In this document: in pieces, positions 7,931 to 17,878 of the stretch
How the letters are laid out: the number at the start of each line of letters is the position of its first letter
How positions within the stretch are numbered: position 1 is the first letter of the stretch
Assembly: GCA_905221095.1 (NCBI GenBank)
Contig: CAJNBV010000002.1
Location: 124,001 to 188,000, forward strand
From: a bacterium
GTDB lineage: Bacteria > Bacillota > Bacilli > Lactobacillales > Streptococcaceae
DNA: 64,000 nucleotides
Reading direction: 5' to 3'
Program-made: the position numbers and the translations under genes
The notes under the pieces: generated by a model
Databases searched by the model: none
Seen by the model: only the letters and a program-made list of their open reading frames with translations
What the model was told of the DNA's origin: nothing

Positions 7931-9274
7931 ATGTCATTTACGAAATTTCAATTTAAAAAATATATTAGTGAAGCCTTGGAGGAGTTGAAATTTACAACTC
8001 CAACAGAGGTTCAAGATAAGTTGATTCCTATTGTCTTGGCAGGTCGTGACCTAGTCGGTGAATCAAAAACAGGTTCAGGTAAGACTCACACTTTCCTATT
8101 ACCGATTTTCCAGCAATTAGATGAAGCCAGCGATAGTGTACAAGCAGTGATTACTGCACCGAGCCGTGAGTTAGCTACTCAAATTTACCAAGCAGCTCGT
8201 CAGATTGCTGCCCACTCAGAAGTGGAAGTTCGTGTGGTTAATTATGTGGGTGGTACGGATAAGGCTCGCCAAATTGAGAAATTGGCAAGTAATCAGCCTC
8301 ATATTGTTATCGGAACGCCAGGCCGTATCTACGACTTGGTTAAGTCTGGTGACCTAGCTATTCACAAGGCTAAGACCTTTGTGGTCGATGAGGCAGACAT
8401 GACCTTGGATATGGGATTCTTGGAAACTGTTGATAAGATTGCTGGAAGCCTTCCAAAAGACCTGCAATTCATGGTCTTCTCAGCGACTATTCCACAAAAA
8501 CTACAACCATTCTTGAAAAAATACTTGTCAAATCCTGTCATGGAGAAAATCAAGACCAAAACGGTCATTTCTGACACTATTGATAATTGGTTGATTTCTA
8601 CCAAGGGTCGTGACAAAAATGCTCAAATTTATCAGTTGACCCAGTTGATGCAACCGTATTTGGCAATGATTTTTGTTAACACTAAAACTCGTGCTGATGA
8701 ATTGCATTCATATCTGACTGCTCAAGGATTGAAGGTAGCAAAAATTCATGGAGATATTGCCCCTCGTGAACGTAAGCGAATCATGAATCAGGTGAAAAAT
8801 CTAGATTTTGAGTACATTGTCGCTACAGACTTGGCGGCGCGTGGAATTGACATTGAAGGTGTTAGTCATGTCATCAATGATGCCATTCCGCAAGATTTAT
8901 CCTTCTTTGTGCACCGTGTTGGTCGAACTGGACGAAACGGCCTACCAGGTACAGCTATCACTCTTTATCAGCCAAGTGATGACTCGGATATCCGTGAGTT
9001 GGAGAAATTAGGAATCAAGTTTACTCCGAAAATGGTAAAAGATGGAGAATTCCAAGATACCTATGACCGTGATCGTCGTGCCAACCGTGAGAAAAAACAA
9101 GATAAGCTTGATATTGAGATGATTGGTTTGGTCAAAAAGAAAAAGAAAAAAGTCAAACCAGGTTATAAGAAGAAAATTAAATGGGCGGTTGATGAAAAAC
9201 GCCGCAAAACCAAGCGTGCTGAAAATCGCGCTCGTGGCCGTGCCGAGCGTAAAGCAAAACGCCAAACATTTTAA
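7931..9274 (+). CDS. DEAD-box RNA helicase (CshB-like)
   Basis: An ATP-dependent RNA helicase of 447 aa. Motifs in order: Q motif FTTPTEVQ, motif I SKTGSGKT, Ia PSRELATQ, Ib TPGRIYDL, II VDEADMTLDMG, III FSATIP, V DLAARGID and VI HRVGRTGRNG. The last 50 residues are very rich in Lys and Arg, giving a basic tail for RNA binding. This size and tail match CshB of Firmicutes, which acts in cold growth and in ribosome or mRNA handling. It is a single-gene unit with an extended -10 promoter and a strong terminator. The exact paralogue name is inferred, so I give no symbol. Confidence 0.9.
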   Translation: MSFTKFQFKKYISEALEELKFTTPTEVQDKLIPIVLAGRDLVGESKTGSGKTHTFLLPIFQQLDEASDSVQAVITAPSRELATQIYQAARQIAAHSEVEVRVVNYVGGTDKARQIEKLASNQPHIVIGTPGRIYDLVKSGDLAIHKAKTFVVDEADMTLDMGFLETVDKIAGSLPKDLQFMVFSATIPQKLQPFLKKYLSNPVMEKIKTKTVISDTIDNWLISTKGRDKNAQIYQLTQLMQPYLAMIFVNTKTRADELHSYLTAQGLKVAKIHGDIAPRERKRIMNQVKNLDFEYIVATDLAARGIDIEGVSHVINDAIPQDLSFFVHRVGRTGRNGLPGTAITLYQPSDDSDIRELEKLGIKFTPKMVKDGEFQDTYDRDRRANREKKQDKLDIEMIGLVKKKKKKVKPGYKKKIKWAVDEKRRKTKRAENRARGRAERKAKRQTF

Positions 9275-9281
9275 GGTAATT

Positions 9282-9309
9282 GTTGGAGTAATGTGCTCCA
9301 ACTTTTTTT
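9282..9309 (+). terminator. Terminator of the helicase gene
   Basis: GTTGGAG / CTCCAAC perfect stem with 7-base loop, then a long T run. Confidence 0.85.
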
Positions 9310-9357
9310 AATTAATTTATAAGAACGAAATATATAAAGCGAACACTACATTAAAGA

Positions 9358-9386
9358 CTGCAAATTGCGCTAAAAAATGATATAAT
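9358..9386 (+). promoter_or_regulatory. Promoter of metK
   Basis: CTGCAA at 9358-9363, 17-base spacer, TATAAT at 9381-9386. The -35 is weak. Confidence 0.55.
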
Positions 9387-9399
9387 GATGAAGTTATAT

Positions 9400-9650
9400 A
9401 GTCCCGATAAGATGGTAGGTCTACATCACTAAGAAATTTCCTATCAGTACTTTGCAATTCGCAAAGAATGACGGCTCCAAAGTCGTTCGTCATTCTACGG
9501 TTGCCGCTATAGGGCGGCCAACCTATGCGCCTTACTAGCTTCAGAAATAAAAAGATATCGTTTTTATTTCTTTCGCGTCGTAACTCTTAGATAATGGAAA
9601 TACCTATCAGTACTTTGTAACTCTATAACACTATTTTTAAGGGGGGACAT
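9400..9650 (+). promoter_or_regulatory. SMK box (SAM-III) riboswitch controlling metK translation
   Basis: The 5' element AGTCCCGATAAGATGG (9400-9415) and the 3' element TTTGTAACTC (9614-9623) with AAGGGGGGACA (9639-9649) match the conserved parts of the SMK box of lactic acid bacteria. TCCC near 9402 can pair with the GGGGGGA that is also the metK ribosome site, so SAM binding would hide it. The helices are separated by a long insert with hairpins at 9466-9495 (GAATGACG/CGTCATTC), about 9500-9523 and 9544-9570. The insert is flanked by a near-identical 21-base direct repeat. Confidence 0.85.
9440..9623 (+). repeat. Direct repeat flanking the insert inside the metK riboswitch
   Basis: CCTATCAGTACTTTG plus AATTC-like bases at 9440-9460 recurs at 9603-9623 as CCTATCAGTACTTTG plus TAACTC. 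19 of 21 bases are identical and the copies are 163 bases apart. Only the downstream copy has the TTTGTAAC form expected for the riboswitch. Confidence 0.8.
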
Positions 9651-9654
9651 TTTT

Positions 9655-10845
9655 ATGTCAGAACGTAAATTATTCACGTCTGAATCTGTATCTGAGGGGC
9701 ATCCAGATAAGATTGCAGACCAAATTTCAGATGCGATTTTGGATGCTATTTTAGCAAAGGATCCAGAGGCGCACGTTGCTGCTGAGACAGCTGTCTATAC
9801 TGGTTCGGTCCATGTTTTTGGTGAAATTTCTACAAATGCCTATGTGGATATTAACCGTGTGGTTCGTGATACCATTGCAGAGATTGGTTATACCAATACA
9901 GAGTATGGTTTTTCTGCTGAGACGGTGGGAGTTCATCCGTCACTTGTTGAGCAGTCACCAGACATCGCTCAAGGGGTTAACGAAGCCTTGGAGGTTCGTG
10001 GAAATGCAGACCAAGATCCATTGGACTTGATTGGTGCTGGTGACCAAGGTCTCATGTTTGGATTTGCGGTTGATGAAACAGAAGAGCTCATGCCTTTGCC
10101 AATTTCACTCAGTCATAAATTGGTTCGTCGTCTGGCAGAACTTCGTAAGTCTGGTGAAATAAGTTATCTTCGTCCAGATGCTAAATCTCAAGTTACTGTT
10201 GAATATGATGAAAATGACCGTCCAGTACGTGTGGACACAGTCGTTATTTCTACTCAGCACGATCCAGAAGTCAGCAACGAACAAATTCACAATGATGTCA
10301 TTAGCAAGGTTATCAAAGAGGTTATTCCAGCCTCTTACTTGGATGAGCAAACAAAATTCTTCATCAATCCAACTGGTCGCTTTGTAATCGGTGGACCTCA
10401 AGGGGACTCAGGTTTAACTGGTCGTAAGATTATCGTGGATACCTATGGTGGCTACTCTCGTCATGGTGGTGGTGCCTTCTCTGGTAAAGATGCGACTAAG
10501 GTGGACCGTTCTGCGTCATATGCGGCTCGCTATATTGCCAAAAATATCGTTGCAGCTGGTTTGGCTAAGAAGGCAGAAGTGCAATTAGCCTACGCTATTG
10601 GTGTTGCCCAACCTGTTTCTGTTCGTATCGATACTTTCGGTACAGGAACAGTAGCTGAAAGCAAGCTTGAAAAAGCGGCTCGTCAAATCTTTGACCTTCG
10701 CCCTGCAGGAATTATCCAAATGTTGGATCTTAAACGTCCAATTTACCGTCAAACAGCGGCTTATGGACATATGGGACGTACAGATATTGACCTTCCATGG
10801 GAGCGTCTCGATAAGGTAGATGCTTTGAAAGAAGCAGTAAAATAA
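9655..10845 (+). CDS. metK: S-adenosylmethionine synthetase
   Basis: Makes SAM from methionine and ATP in the cytoplasm. 396 aa, the usual size. Diagnostic motifs: [19 protein letters not shown] near residue 11, [12 protein letters not shown] near 126 and [17 protein letters not shown] near 268. ATG 9655 lies 8 bases after the GGGGGG of the SMK box, which fixes the start and implies feedback repression of translation by the product SAM. Monocistronic, with a terminator just after the stop. Confidence 0.98.
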   Translation: MSERKLFTSESVSEGHPDKIADQISDAILDAILAKDPEAHVAAETAVYTGSVHVFGEISTNAYVDINRVVRDTIAEIGYTNTEYGFSAETVGVHPSLVEQSPDIAQGVNEALEVRGNADQDPLDLIGAGDQGLMFGFAVDETEELMPLPISLSHKLVRRLAELRKSGEISYLRPDAKSQVTVEYDENDRPVRVDTVVISTQHDPEVSNEQIHNDVISKVIKEVIPASYLDEQTKFFINPTGRFVIGGPQGDSGLTGRKIIVDTYGGYSRHGGGAFSGKDATKVDRSASYAARYIAKNIVAAGLAKKAEVQLAYAIGVAQPVSVRIDTFGTGTVAESKLEKAARQIFDLRPAGIIQMLDLKRPIYRQTAAYGHMGRTDIDLPWERLDKVDALKEAVK

Positions 10846-10852
10846 GATTTTA

Positions 10853-10877
10853 AGAGGGAGCTTGCCCCTCTTTTTTA
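10853..10877 (+). terminator. Terminator of metK
   Basis: AGAGGG / CCCTCT stem, 6-base loop, then TTTTTT. Confidence 0.8.
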
Positions 10878-10900
10878 ATATACTATTTCCTCCAAAATCA

Positions 10901-10929
10901 TTGAAATTATAGCTTGAATTTGATATGAT
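10901..10929 (+). promoter_or_regulatory. Promoter of pgdA, probably leaderless
   Basis: TTGAAA at 10901-10906, 17-base spacer, TATGAT at 10924-10929. Only six bases separate the -10 from the ATG at 10936, and no ribosome site can be seen, so transcription should begin at or next to the start codon. Confidence 0.75.
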
Positions 10930-10935
10930 GGTCTT

Positions 10936-12327
10936 ATGAGTAAAAGTAGAGCAAAGCGTGAGAATCACGATAAGATAAGAATGAGTTTAATAGCCCTAGT
11001 AGCTATCTTGTCAGTTAGCATTTGTGTCCTTGGGGCGATGATTGGTTATAAAGTCTACACAAAGCAAAGTTTTGAGCAAAAGATTGAATCGCTCAAAAAA
11101 GAGAAAGATGATCAATTGAGTGAGGGAAATCAGAAGGATCATTTTCGTAAGGGACAAGCTGAAGTAATTGCCTATTATCCTCTCCAAGGGGAGCAAGTGA
11201 TTTCGTCTGTAAAAGAAATCATGACACAGGATATTAAGGAAAATCTGGAAGATAAGGAAAATCTGGTTTTTTATTATACGGAGAAACAGGATTCGACTTT
11301 AAAAGGGATTGTCAACCGAAGTGTGATGAAACAAGTCTATGATTTGACTTCGTCAAAAGTTGAAGAGACTGAAAAAACTAGTCTAGCGAAAGTGCATTTG
11401 ACAGAAGAGGGTAAACCTTTTACACTTGATCAACTATTTTCAGATGCTAGTAAGGCTAAAGAGAAGCTGTTAAAAGAAATTACCTCTTTCTTACAGGATA
11501 AGAAATTAGAACAAGAAAAGATTGATCAGCTTGTTAAAGGCTTGTCTGACCAAGACTTGTCTGCATGGAATTTTGATTACAAGGAAAGTCAAATTATCCT
11601 ATATCCAAGTCAGGCAGTTGAAAATCTAGATGAGATTGCCTTGCCAGTATCTAGTTTCTTTGAAGTTATTCAGTCTTCTTATTTATTAGATAAGGATGCA
11701 GAGCTATATAAGGCTTATTATGAAAAGAAAAATCGTAAAGTAGTAGCCTTGACTTTTGATGATGGACCAAATCCTGCAACGACAAATCAAGCATTAGATA
11801 CACTTTCTAAGTATGGTATCAAGGCAACTTTCTTTGTTTTGGGTAAAAACGTTTCTGGAAATGAAGAGATTTTGAAACGAATGAAAGCAGATGGTCATAT
11901 CATTGGAAACCATAGTTGGAGCCATCCGGTGCTGTCAAAACTTTCGCTTGATGAAGCCAAAAAACAAATTACTGATACTGAGGATGCGCTAACTAAGGTT
12001 CTGGGTTCTAGTTCTAAACTTATGCGTCCGCCTTATGGAGCTATTACAGATGACATTCGAAATAGCCTCGATTTGAGCTTTATTATGTGGGATGTGGATA
12101 GTCTTGACTGGAAGAGTAAAAATGAAGCAGCTATTTTGACAGAAATTCAGCGTGAAGTCAAGAATGGTTCTATTATTCTCATGCATGATATCCATGCTGA
12201 GACAGTAAATGCTCTGCCGAAGGTTATTGACTATTTGAAAGGGCAAGGTTATGACTTTGTAACCGTACCAGATTTGTTAGATTCTCGTCTTAAAACTCAC
12301 CAACTTTACTACGACCGTGACCAATAA
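10936..12327 (+). CDS. pgdA: Peptidoglycan N-acetylglucosamine deacetylase
   Basis: Removes acetyl groups from GlcNAc in cell-wall glycan, which makes the wall resistant to lysozyme. 463 aa, the length of the pneumococcal enzyme. A single N-terminal TM (about residues 18-40) anchors it outside the membrane. A middle region of about 200 residues precedes the carbohydrate esterase 4 (NodB) domain at about 265-460. Catalytic and metal motifs are intact: [29 protein letters not shown] and ILMHDIH. It has its own promoter and is followed by a strong hairpin. Confidence 0.93.
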   Translation: MSKSRAKRENHDKIRMSLIALVAILSVSICVLGAMIGYKVYTKQSFEQKIESLKKEKDDQLSEGNQKDHFRKGQAEVIAYYPLQGEQVISSVKEIMTQDIKENLEDKENLVFYYTEKQDSTLKGIVNRSVMKQVYDLTSSKVEETEKTSLAKVHLTEEGKPFTLDQLFSDASKAKEKLLKEITSFLQDKKLEQEKIDQLVKGLSDQDLSAWNFDYKESQIILYPSQAVENLDEIALPVSSFFEVIQSSYLLDKDAELYKAYYEKKNRKVVALTFDDGPNPATTNQALDTLSKYGIKATFFVLGKNVSGNEEILKRMKADGHIIGNHSWSHPVLSKLSLDEAKKQITDTEDALTKVLGSSSKLMRPPYGAITDDIRNSLDLSFIMWDVDSLDWKSKNEAAILTEIQREVKNGSIILMHDIHAETVNALPKVIDYLKGQGYDFVTVPDLLDSRLKTHQLYYDRDQ

Positions 12328-12332
12328 TTCAA

Positions 12333-12386
12333 AAAATCTAAAGAGATAAGTTTTCTTTGAGAATTTATTTCTTTGGATTTTCTTCT
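12333..12386 (+). terminator. Long terminator-like hairpin after pgdA
   Basis: A 17-bp stem (arms 12333-12349 and 12365-12381, two wobble pairs) around a 15-base loop. The 3' side ends in TTTTCTTCT. Confidence 0.6.
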
Positions 12387-12403
12387 CATAGAAAGGAAAA
12401 ATA

Positions 12404-13246
12404 ATGAAATCTTATACTTTAAATAATGGCGTTACAATTCCAGTTCTGGGTTTTGGAACTTGGAAAGCTGAAAATGGAGAGATTGCTTACCAAGCCGTCC
12501 TAGAGGCTTTAAAGGCGGGCTATCGCCATATCGATACGGCAGCTATCTATAAAAATGAAGAAAGCGTTGGTCGTGCTATTCAAGATAGTGGCGTTCCGCG
12601 TGAGGAAATTTTTGTAACCAGTAAACTCTGGACTACAAATCACACCTATGAGCAAGCTCGTCAGGCTTTTGAAGAGTCTTTAGAGAAACTGGGCTTGGAA
12701 TATTTGGATTTGTATTTGATTCATTGGCCAAATCCAAAACCTCTTAGGGAAAATGGCCAATGGAAAGTCCGAAATTCAGAAGTCTGGAGAGCGATGGAGG
12801 ACCTCTATCAAGAAGGTAAAATCCGTGCTATTGGGGTTAGTAATTTTCTTCCCCATCATTTGGATGCCTTGCTTGAAACTGCAACTATCGTTCCTGTGGT
12901 CAATCAAGTTCGTTTGGCTCCAGGTGTGTATCAAGATCAAGTCGTAGATTACTGTCGAGAAAAAGGAATTTTATTGGAAGCTTGGGGGCCTTTTGGACAG
13001 GGAGAACTATTTGATAGCAAGCAAGTACAAGAAATCGCAGCAAATCACGGAAAATCGGTTGCTCAGATAGCCTTGGCTTGGAGCTTGGCAGAAGGATTTT
13101 TACCACTTCCGAAATCTGTTACAGTTTCTCGTATTCAAGCTAATCTTGATTGCTTTGGAATTGAACTGAGTCATGAGGAGCGTGAAACCTTAAAAACGAT
13201 TGCTGTTCAGTCTGGTGCTCCACGAGTTGATGATATGGATTTCTAG
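12404..13246 (+). CDS. Aldo/keto reductase
   Basis: An NADPH-dependent carbonyl reductase of the AKR superfamily, cytoplasmic, 280 aa. The catalytic tetrad is complete: Asp44 (HIDTAAIY), Tyr49, Lys74 (TSKLW) and His107 (LIHWPNP). The cofactor segment LPKSVTVSRIQANL is near the C-terminus. It resembles the YvgN/2,5-diketo-gluconate reductase branch, which detoxifies methylglyoxal and similar aldehydes, but the true substrate is unknown. The ribosome site is AGAAAGGA. No clear promoter lies between the preceding hairpin and the start, so it may be read through from pgdA. Confidence 0.9.
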   Translation: MKSYTLNNGVTIPVLGFGTWKAENGEIAYQAVLEALKAGYRHIDTAAIYKNEESVGRAIQDSGVPREEIFVTSKLWTTNHTYEQARQAFEESLEKLGLEYLDLYLIHWPNPKPLRENGQWKVRNSEVWRAMEDLYQEGKIRAIGVSNFLPHHLDALLETATIVPVVNQVRLAPGVYQDQVVDYCREKGILLEAWGPFGQGELFDSKQVQEIAANHGKSVAQIALAWSLAEGFLPLPKSVTVSRIQANLDCFGIELSHEERETLKTIAVQSGAPRVDDMDF

Positions 13247-13262
13247 AAAATCATAAAAAGAA

Positions 13263-13291
13263 TTGTACATTGTTCTAATTTTTGATATAAT
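13263..13291 (+). promoter_or_regulatory. Promoter of the glyQS T-box transcript
   Basis: TTGTAC at 13263-13268, 17-base spacer, extended -10 TGA-TATAAT with TATAAT at 13286-13291. Confidence 0.8.
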
Positions 13292-13297
13292 AGTCAG

Positions 13298-13484
13298 CAG
13301 GAAAGAAAGTCTTATGGCGTTCTTCAAGCGAGCTTGGGATAGTGGGAGCCAAGTAGGGCAAAATAAAGAACTGGCGCTTTCTGTAGTATTTTCAAAAACA
13401 ATGAAGTAATAAATTAGGGTGGAACCGCGTTTCTGACGCCCCTAGGTTAAATCAACCTAGGATTGTCGGACGCGGTTCTTTTGC
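13298..13484 (+). promoter_or_regulatory. Glycine T-box riboswitch
   Basis: The leader carries the T-box sequence AGGGTGGAACCGCG at 13416-13429, which binds the CCA end of uncharged tRNA. A terminator follows, with CCTAGGTT/AACCTAGG inside a longer stem that ends CGCGGTTCTTTT at 13471-13482. The terminator and antiterminator share the AACCGCG bases. A GGC at 13316-13318 in the first stem region is the likely glycine specifier and agrees with the downstream glyQS genes. Confidence 0.92.
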
Positions 13485-13518
13485 TTATTCAGTCTATTGT
13501 GTGAAAGAAAGGAGAGAC

Positions 13519-14280
13519 GTGGAAAACCTTTATCTTGTAAAAGACGATAGTCAACTAGCTACATTTCGTGATTTTGTAGTAAGAAATACAGAAAAGTTGA
13601 AAGATTATCAATCTTTTTTAAAGAATGAACTTGCAGTCTGTGATTTACCACAAGCCGTTATTTGGTCAAGTTTTAATGCTGCTACACAGATTATTAGGGA
13701 AAGCGCTGTTCCAGCCTATACAAATAATAGACGAATGGTTATGACGCCTGATTTAGCTGTTTGGAAAGAGTTGTATTTGTATCAGTTGATGGACTACGAG
13801 TGTTCTCAGCAAACTCAAGCAATAGAAAGTCACTATCATTCTTTATCTGAAAATTTCCTCTTACAGATTGTAGGACATGAGTTAGCTCATTGGTCGGAGC
13901 ATTTTTTAGATGATTTTGATGGTTACGACTCTTATATCTGGTTCGAAGAGGGGATGGTTGAATATATTAGTCGCAAGTATTTCTTGACAGAAGAGGAATT
14001 TCAAGCGGAAAAAATTTGTAATCAATCTCTCGTAGAACTTTTTCAGAAGAAGTATGGTTGGCATTCATTGAATGATTTTGGTTCCTCGACTTACGATAAG
14101 AACTATGCAAGTATTTTTTACGAATACTGGCGTAGTTTTTTGACAATAGATAAGTTGGTAGAAAATCTAGGTAGTGTACAAGCGGTCTTCGATTCTTATC
14201 ATTTATGGGCAAATACAGATAAAACTCTTCCTCTGTTAAATTGGTTTGTTCAGCATAAATTAATTGAAAAAGAAATATAA
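13519..14280 (+). CDS. HELAH metalloprotease-like protein of unknown function
   Basis: A protein of about 253 aa that I cannot name. The gluzincin-type zinc site is clear: HELAH (His120, Glu121, His124) and, about 19 residues later, WFEEGMVEY, where Glu143 or Glu144 could be the third ligand. There is no signal peptide or TM, so it is probably cytoplasmic. I chose GTG 13519 because GGAGAG sits just upstream; an in-frame GTG at 13501 has no ribosome site. It is the first gene after the glycine T-box and glyQ follows 18 bases later, so its expression should rise when glycyl-tRNA runs short. A role in supplying glycine from peptides is possible but not shown. Confidence 0.75.
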   Translation: MENLYLVKDDSQLATFRDFVVRNTEKLKDYQSFLKNELAVCDLPQAVIWSSFNAATQIIRESAVPAYTNNRRMVMTPDLAVWKELYLYQLMDYECSQQTQAIESHYHSLSENFLLQIVGHELAHWSEHFLDDFDGYDSYIWFEEGMVEYISRKYFLTEEEFQAEKICNQSLVELFQKKYGWHSLNDFGSSTYDKNYASIFYEYWRSFLTIDKLVENLGSVQAVFDSYHLWANTDKTLPLLNWFVQHKLIEKEI

Positions 14281-14298
14281 AAACTAAAGGAGTAAACA

Positions 14299-15216
14299 AT
14301 GTCTAAGAAATTAACATTTCAAGAAATTATTTTGACTTTGCAACAATTTTGGAATGACCAAGGTTGTATGCTTATGCAGGCTTATGATAATGAAAAAGGT
14401 GCGGGGACAATGAGTCCTTACACTTTCCTTCGTGCTATTGGACCTGAGCCATGGAATGCGGCTTATGTAGAGCCATCACGTCGTCCTGCTGACGGTCGTT
14501 ATGGGGAAAACCCTAACCGCCTTTACCAACACCACCAATTCCAAGTGGTCATGAAACCTTCTCCATCAAATATTCAAGAACTGTATCTTGAGTCTTTGGA
14601 AAAATTGGGTATCAATCCTTTGGAACACGATATTCGTTTCGTTGAGGATAACTGGGAAAACCCATCAACTGGTTCAGCTGGTCTTGGATGGGAAGTTTGG
14701 CTTGATGGGATGGAAATCACTCAATTCACTTATTTCCAACAAGTTGGTGGATTGGCAACTGGCCCTGTGACTGCAGAAGTAACATACGGTTTGGAGCGTT
14801 TGGCTTCTTACATTCAAGAAGTAGACTCTGTTTACGATATCGAATGGGCTGATGGTGTAAAATACGGAGAAATCTTCATCCAACCTGAGTACGAGCACTC
14901 AAAATATTCATTTGAAATTTCGGATCAAGAAATGTTGCTTGAAAACTTTGATAAGTTTGAAAAAGAAGCTGGTCGCGCCTTGGAAGAAGGATTGGTTCAC
15001 CCTGCCTATGACTATGTTCTCAAATGTTCACATACCTTTAACCTGCTTGATGCGCGTGGTGCCGTATCTGTAACAGAGCGCGCAGGCTATATCGCTCGTA
15101 TCCGTAACTTGGCCCGTGTCGTAGCTAAAACCTTTGTCGCAGAACGAAAACGCCTAGGCTACCCACTTTTGGATGAAGCAACACGAGCTAAACTCTTAGC
15201 AGAAGACGCAGAATAA
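14299..15216 (+). CDS. glyQ: Glycyl-tRNA synthetase alpha subunit
   Basis: Catalytic subunit of the bacterial alpha2beta2 glycyl-tRNA synthetase, which charges tRNA-Gly. 305 aa, as expected. Recognised by the near-invariant N-terminal half: [50 protein letters not shown] and [14 protein letters not shown]. The AAAGGAG site precedes ATG 14299. It is controlled by the upstream T-box. The beta subunit follows after an unusually long 211-base gap. Confidence 0.98.
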   Translation: MSKKLTFQEIILTLQQFWNDQGCMLMQAYDNEKGAGTMSPYTFLRAIGPEPWNAAYVEPSRRPADGRYGENPNRLYQHHQFQVVMKPSPSNIQELYLESLEKLGINPLEHDIRFVEDNWENPSTGSAGLGWEVWLDGMEITQFTYFQQVGGLATGPVTAEVTYGLERLASYIQEVDSVYDIEWADGVKYGEIFIQPEYEHSKYSFEISDQEMLLENFDKFEKEAGRALEEGLVHPAYDYVLKCSHTFNLLDARGAVSVTERAGYIARIRNLARVVAKTFVAERKRLGYPLLDEATRAKLLAEDAE

Positions 15217-15427
15217 AGAGAGTGACAAATTACGAAAATGGGCGAACAGAGTGAGCCCTGAGCCAGTTGCCGCAGTGATGAATGTATCCTTAGTTAAGCT
15301 AAGGATACTAGGCAAAATTGGAGACTTTTGGCTCCAATTTTAGCAATGAAACAACGAAGTTGGTTGCTTGCGTGCCAATCACATAAGGCAAACTGGAAAA
15401 TAAAAAGATACTTTTCGGAGAAAAAAC
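15217..15427 (+). other. glyQ-glyS spacer with two perfect hairpins
   Basis: No ORF. It holds a 10-bp perfect stem GTATCCTTAG / CTAAGGATAC (15284-15308, 5-base loop) and a second 10-bp perfect stem AAAATTGGAG / CTCCAATTTT (15314-15341, 8-base loop). Neither has a clean T tail. They may tune or process the operon mRNA. Confidence 0.6.
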
Positions 15428-17464
15428 ATGACAAAAAACTTATTAGTAGAACTCGGTCTTGAAGAATTACCAGCCTATGTTGTCACACCAAGTGAAAAAC
15501 AACTAGGCGAAAAAATGGTAGCCTTCCTCAAGGAAAACCGCCTGTCTTTTGAAGTTATTCAAACCTTCTCAACACCACGTCGTTTGGCTGTTCGTGTGAC
15601 AGGTCTTGCAGAGAAACAGTCTGATTTGACAGAAGATTTCAAGGGTCCAGCAAAGAAAATTGCCTTGGATAGTGATGGAAACTTCACCAAAGCAGCTCAA
15701 GGATTTGTCCGTGGAAAAGGCTTGACGGTTGAAGATATCGAATTCCGTGAAATCAAGGGTGAAGAGTATGTCTATGTCACTAAGGAAGAAGTTGGTCAAG
15801 CAGTTGAAGCAATTGTTCCTGGTGTTGTAGATGTCTTGAAGTCATTGACTTTCCCAGTCAGCATGCACTGGGCTGGAAATAGCTTTGAATACATTCGTCC
15901 TGTTCACACTTTAACTGTTCTTTTAGATGAAGAAGAGTTTGATTTGGATTTCCTTGATATTAAGGGAGGTCGTGTGAGCCGTGGTCATCGTTTTTTGGGG
16001 AAAGAAACCAAAATTCAGTCAGCATTGAGCTATGAAGAAGACCTTCGTAAGCAGTATGTAATCGCAGATCCACGTGAACGTGAGCAAATGATTGTTGAAC
16101 AAATCAAGGAAATTGAGGCGAAACATGGTGTACGTATCGAAATTGATGCTGATTTGCTTAATGAAGTCTTGAACTTGGTTGAATACCCAACTGCCTTTAT
16201 GGGAAGTTTTGATGCCAAATACCTTGAAGTTCCAGAAGAAGTTTTAGTGACTTCGATGAAGGAACACCAACGTTACTTTGTTGTCCGTGATCAAGATGGC
16301 AACCTCTTGCCAAACTTCATTTCTGTCCGTAACGGAAACGCAGAGCATTTGGAAAATGTCATCAAAGGAAATGAAAAAGTCTTGGTAGCTCGCTTGGAAG
16401 ACGGTGAATTCTTCTGGCGTGAAGATCAAAAATTAGTTATTTCAGATCTTGTTGAAAAATTAAACAATGTGACTTTCCATGAGAAAATTGGTTCCCTTCG
16501 TGAACACATGATTCGTACGGGCCAGATTGCTATTCTCTTGGCAGAAAAAGCAGGCTTGTCAGCAGATGAAACGATTGACCTAGCCCGTGCAGCAGCCATT
16601 TACAAGTTTGACTTGTTGACAGGTATGGTTGGTGAATTTGACGAGCTCCAAGGAATTATGGGTGAAAAATATGCCCTTCTTGCTGGTGAAACTCCAGCGG
16701 TGGCAGCTGCTATTCGTGAACACTACATGCCTACATCAGCTGAAGGAGAACTTCCAGAGAGCAAGGTCGGCGCAGTGCTTGCAATTGCAGACAAATTGGA
16801 TACAATTTTGAGTTTCTTCTCAGTAGGTTTGATTCCATCAGGTTCTAATGACCCTTATGCCCTTCGTCGTGCAACCCAAGGTGTAGTTCGTATCTTGGAT
16901 GCCTTTGGTTGGCACATTGCTATGGATGAGTTGATTGATAGCCTTTATGCTTTGACATTTGACAGCTTGACTTATGAAAATAAAGCAGAGGTTATGGACT
17001 TTATCAAGGCTCGTGTTGATAAGATGATGGGCTCTACTCCAAAAGATATCAAGGAAGCAGTTCTTGCAGGTTCAAACTTTGTTGTGGCAGATATGTTGGA
17101 AGCAGCAAGCGCTCTTGTAGAAGCAAGCAAGGAAGAAGACTTTAAACCTTCTGTTGAATCACTTTCTCGTGCCTTTAACTTGGCTGAGAAGGCAGAAGGA
17201 GTTGCTACAGTTGATTCAGCACTATTTGAGAATGAAGAAGAGAAAGCCTTGGCAGAAGCTGTAGAGTCGCTTGTTTTGTCAGGGACTGCAAGTCAACAAT
17301 TGAAACAGCTCTTTTCTCTTAGCCCAGTCATTGATGCATTCTTTGAGAATACCATGGTTATGGCTGAAGACGAGGCAGTCCGTCAAAATCGTTTGGCAAT
17401 CTTGTCGCAATTAACTCAAAAAGCATCCAAACTTGCTCGTTTTAACCAAATTAATACTAAATAA
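15428..17464 (+). CDS. glyS: Glycyl-tRNA synthetase beta subunit
   Basis: Partner of GlyQ; it recognises the tRNA and is required for charging. 678 aa, in the usual range. The family start [16 protein letters not shown] is present. Other recognisable blocks are [11 protein letters not shown], the HRFLG segment near residue 195, MKEHQRYF, an HD-like region ([17 protein letters not shown]) in the middle, and a helical C-terminal anticodon-binding-like part. The ribosome site is CGGAGA. It is presumably co-transcribed with glyQ from the T-box promoter. Confidence 0.97.
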   Translation: MTKNLLVELGLEELPAYVVTPSEKQLGEKMVAFLKENRLSFEVIQTFSTPRRLAVRVTGLAEKQSDLTEDFKGPAKKIALDSDGNFTKAAQGFVRGKGLTVEDIEFREIKGEEYVYVTKEEVGQAVEAIVPGVVDVLKSLTFPVSMHWAGNSFEYIRPVHTLTVLLDEEEFDLDFLDIKGGRVSRGHRFLGKETKIQSALSYEEDLRKQYVIADPREREQMIVEQIKEIEAKHGVRIEIDADLLNEVLNLVEYPTAFMGSFDAKYLEVPEEVLVTSMKEHQRYFVVRDQDGNLLPNFISVRNGNAEHLENVIKGNEKVLVARLEDGEFFWREDQKLVISDLVEKLNNVTFHEKIGSLREHMIRTGQIAILLAEKAGLSADETIDLARAAAIYKFDLLTGMVGEFDELQGIMGEKYALLAGETPAVAAAIREHYMPTSAEGELPESKVGAVLAIADKLDTILSFFSVGLIPSGSNDPYALRRATQGVVRILDAFGWHIAMDELIDSLYALTFDSLTYENKAEVMDFIKARVDKMMGSTPKDIKEAVLAGSNFVVADMLEAASALVEASKEEDFKPSVESLSRAFNLAEKAEGVATVDSALFENEEEKALAEAVESLVLSGTASQQLKQLFSLSPVIDAFFENTMVMAEDEAVRQNRLAILSQLTQKASKLARFNQINTK

Positions 17465-17505
17465 AGTTTGATAAACGGACTTTATCTTATCACAAAGGAG
17501 AAGAA

Positions 17506-17763
17506 ATGGATCCGAAAAAAATTGCTCGTATCAACGAGCTAGCTAAAAAGAAAAAAGCAGAAGGCTTGACACCGGAAGAAAAAGTAGAACAAGCCAAACT
17601 ACGTGAGGAGTATATCGAAGGTTATCGTCGCACTGTTCGTCACCACATTGAAGGAATTAAAATCGTGGACGAAGAAGGAAACGATGTTACACCAGAAAAA
17701 CTACGCCAAGTACAACGTGAAAAAGGGTTACATGGCCGTAGTCTCGATGATCCAAATTCATAA
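17506..17763 (+). CDS. DUF896 family protein (YnzC-like)
   Basis: A small 85-aa basic protein with the DUF896 signature: [20 protein letters not shown], then [20 protein letters not shown]. The B. subtilis relative YnzC is a small SOS-era helical protein without an established function. It predicts as a helical hairpin followed by a flexible tail. The AAAGGAG site lies just upstream of the ATG. It is the last gene of the glyQS transcript, before the terminator at 17806. Confidence 0.88.
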   Translation: MDPKKIARINELAKKKKAEGLTPEEKVEQAKLREEYIEGYRRTVRHHIEGIKIVDEEGNDVTPEKLRQVQREKGLHGRSLDDPNS

Positions 17764-17805
17764 GCACTATTCTTTCTTTTAACAAGGATAGATAAAATAA
17801 TAACC

Positions 17806-17842
17806 AAAAGACTAGCAGACACAAACTGCTAGTCTTTTGTCA
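17806..17842 (+). terminator. Terminator of the glyQS operon
   Basis: A 13-bp stem (AAAAGACTAGCAG / CTGCTAGTCTTTT) around a 7-base loop. The A and T flanks let it work in both directions. Confidence 0.85.
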
Positions 17843-17843
17843 C

Positions 17844-17868
17844 TAAAAAAGGAACCAAAATGGTTCCT
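17844..17868 (-). terminator. Terminator of the apbE operon
   Basis: On the minus strand AGGAACC / GGTTCCT with a 5-base loop is followed by TTTTTT, just after the last gene of the operon. Confidence 0.8.
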
Positions 17869-17878
17869 AAAACTGTTA

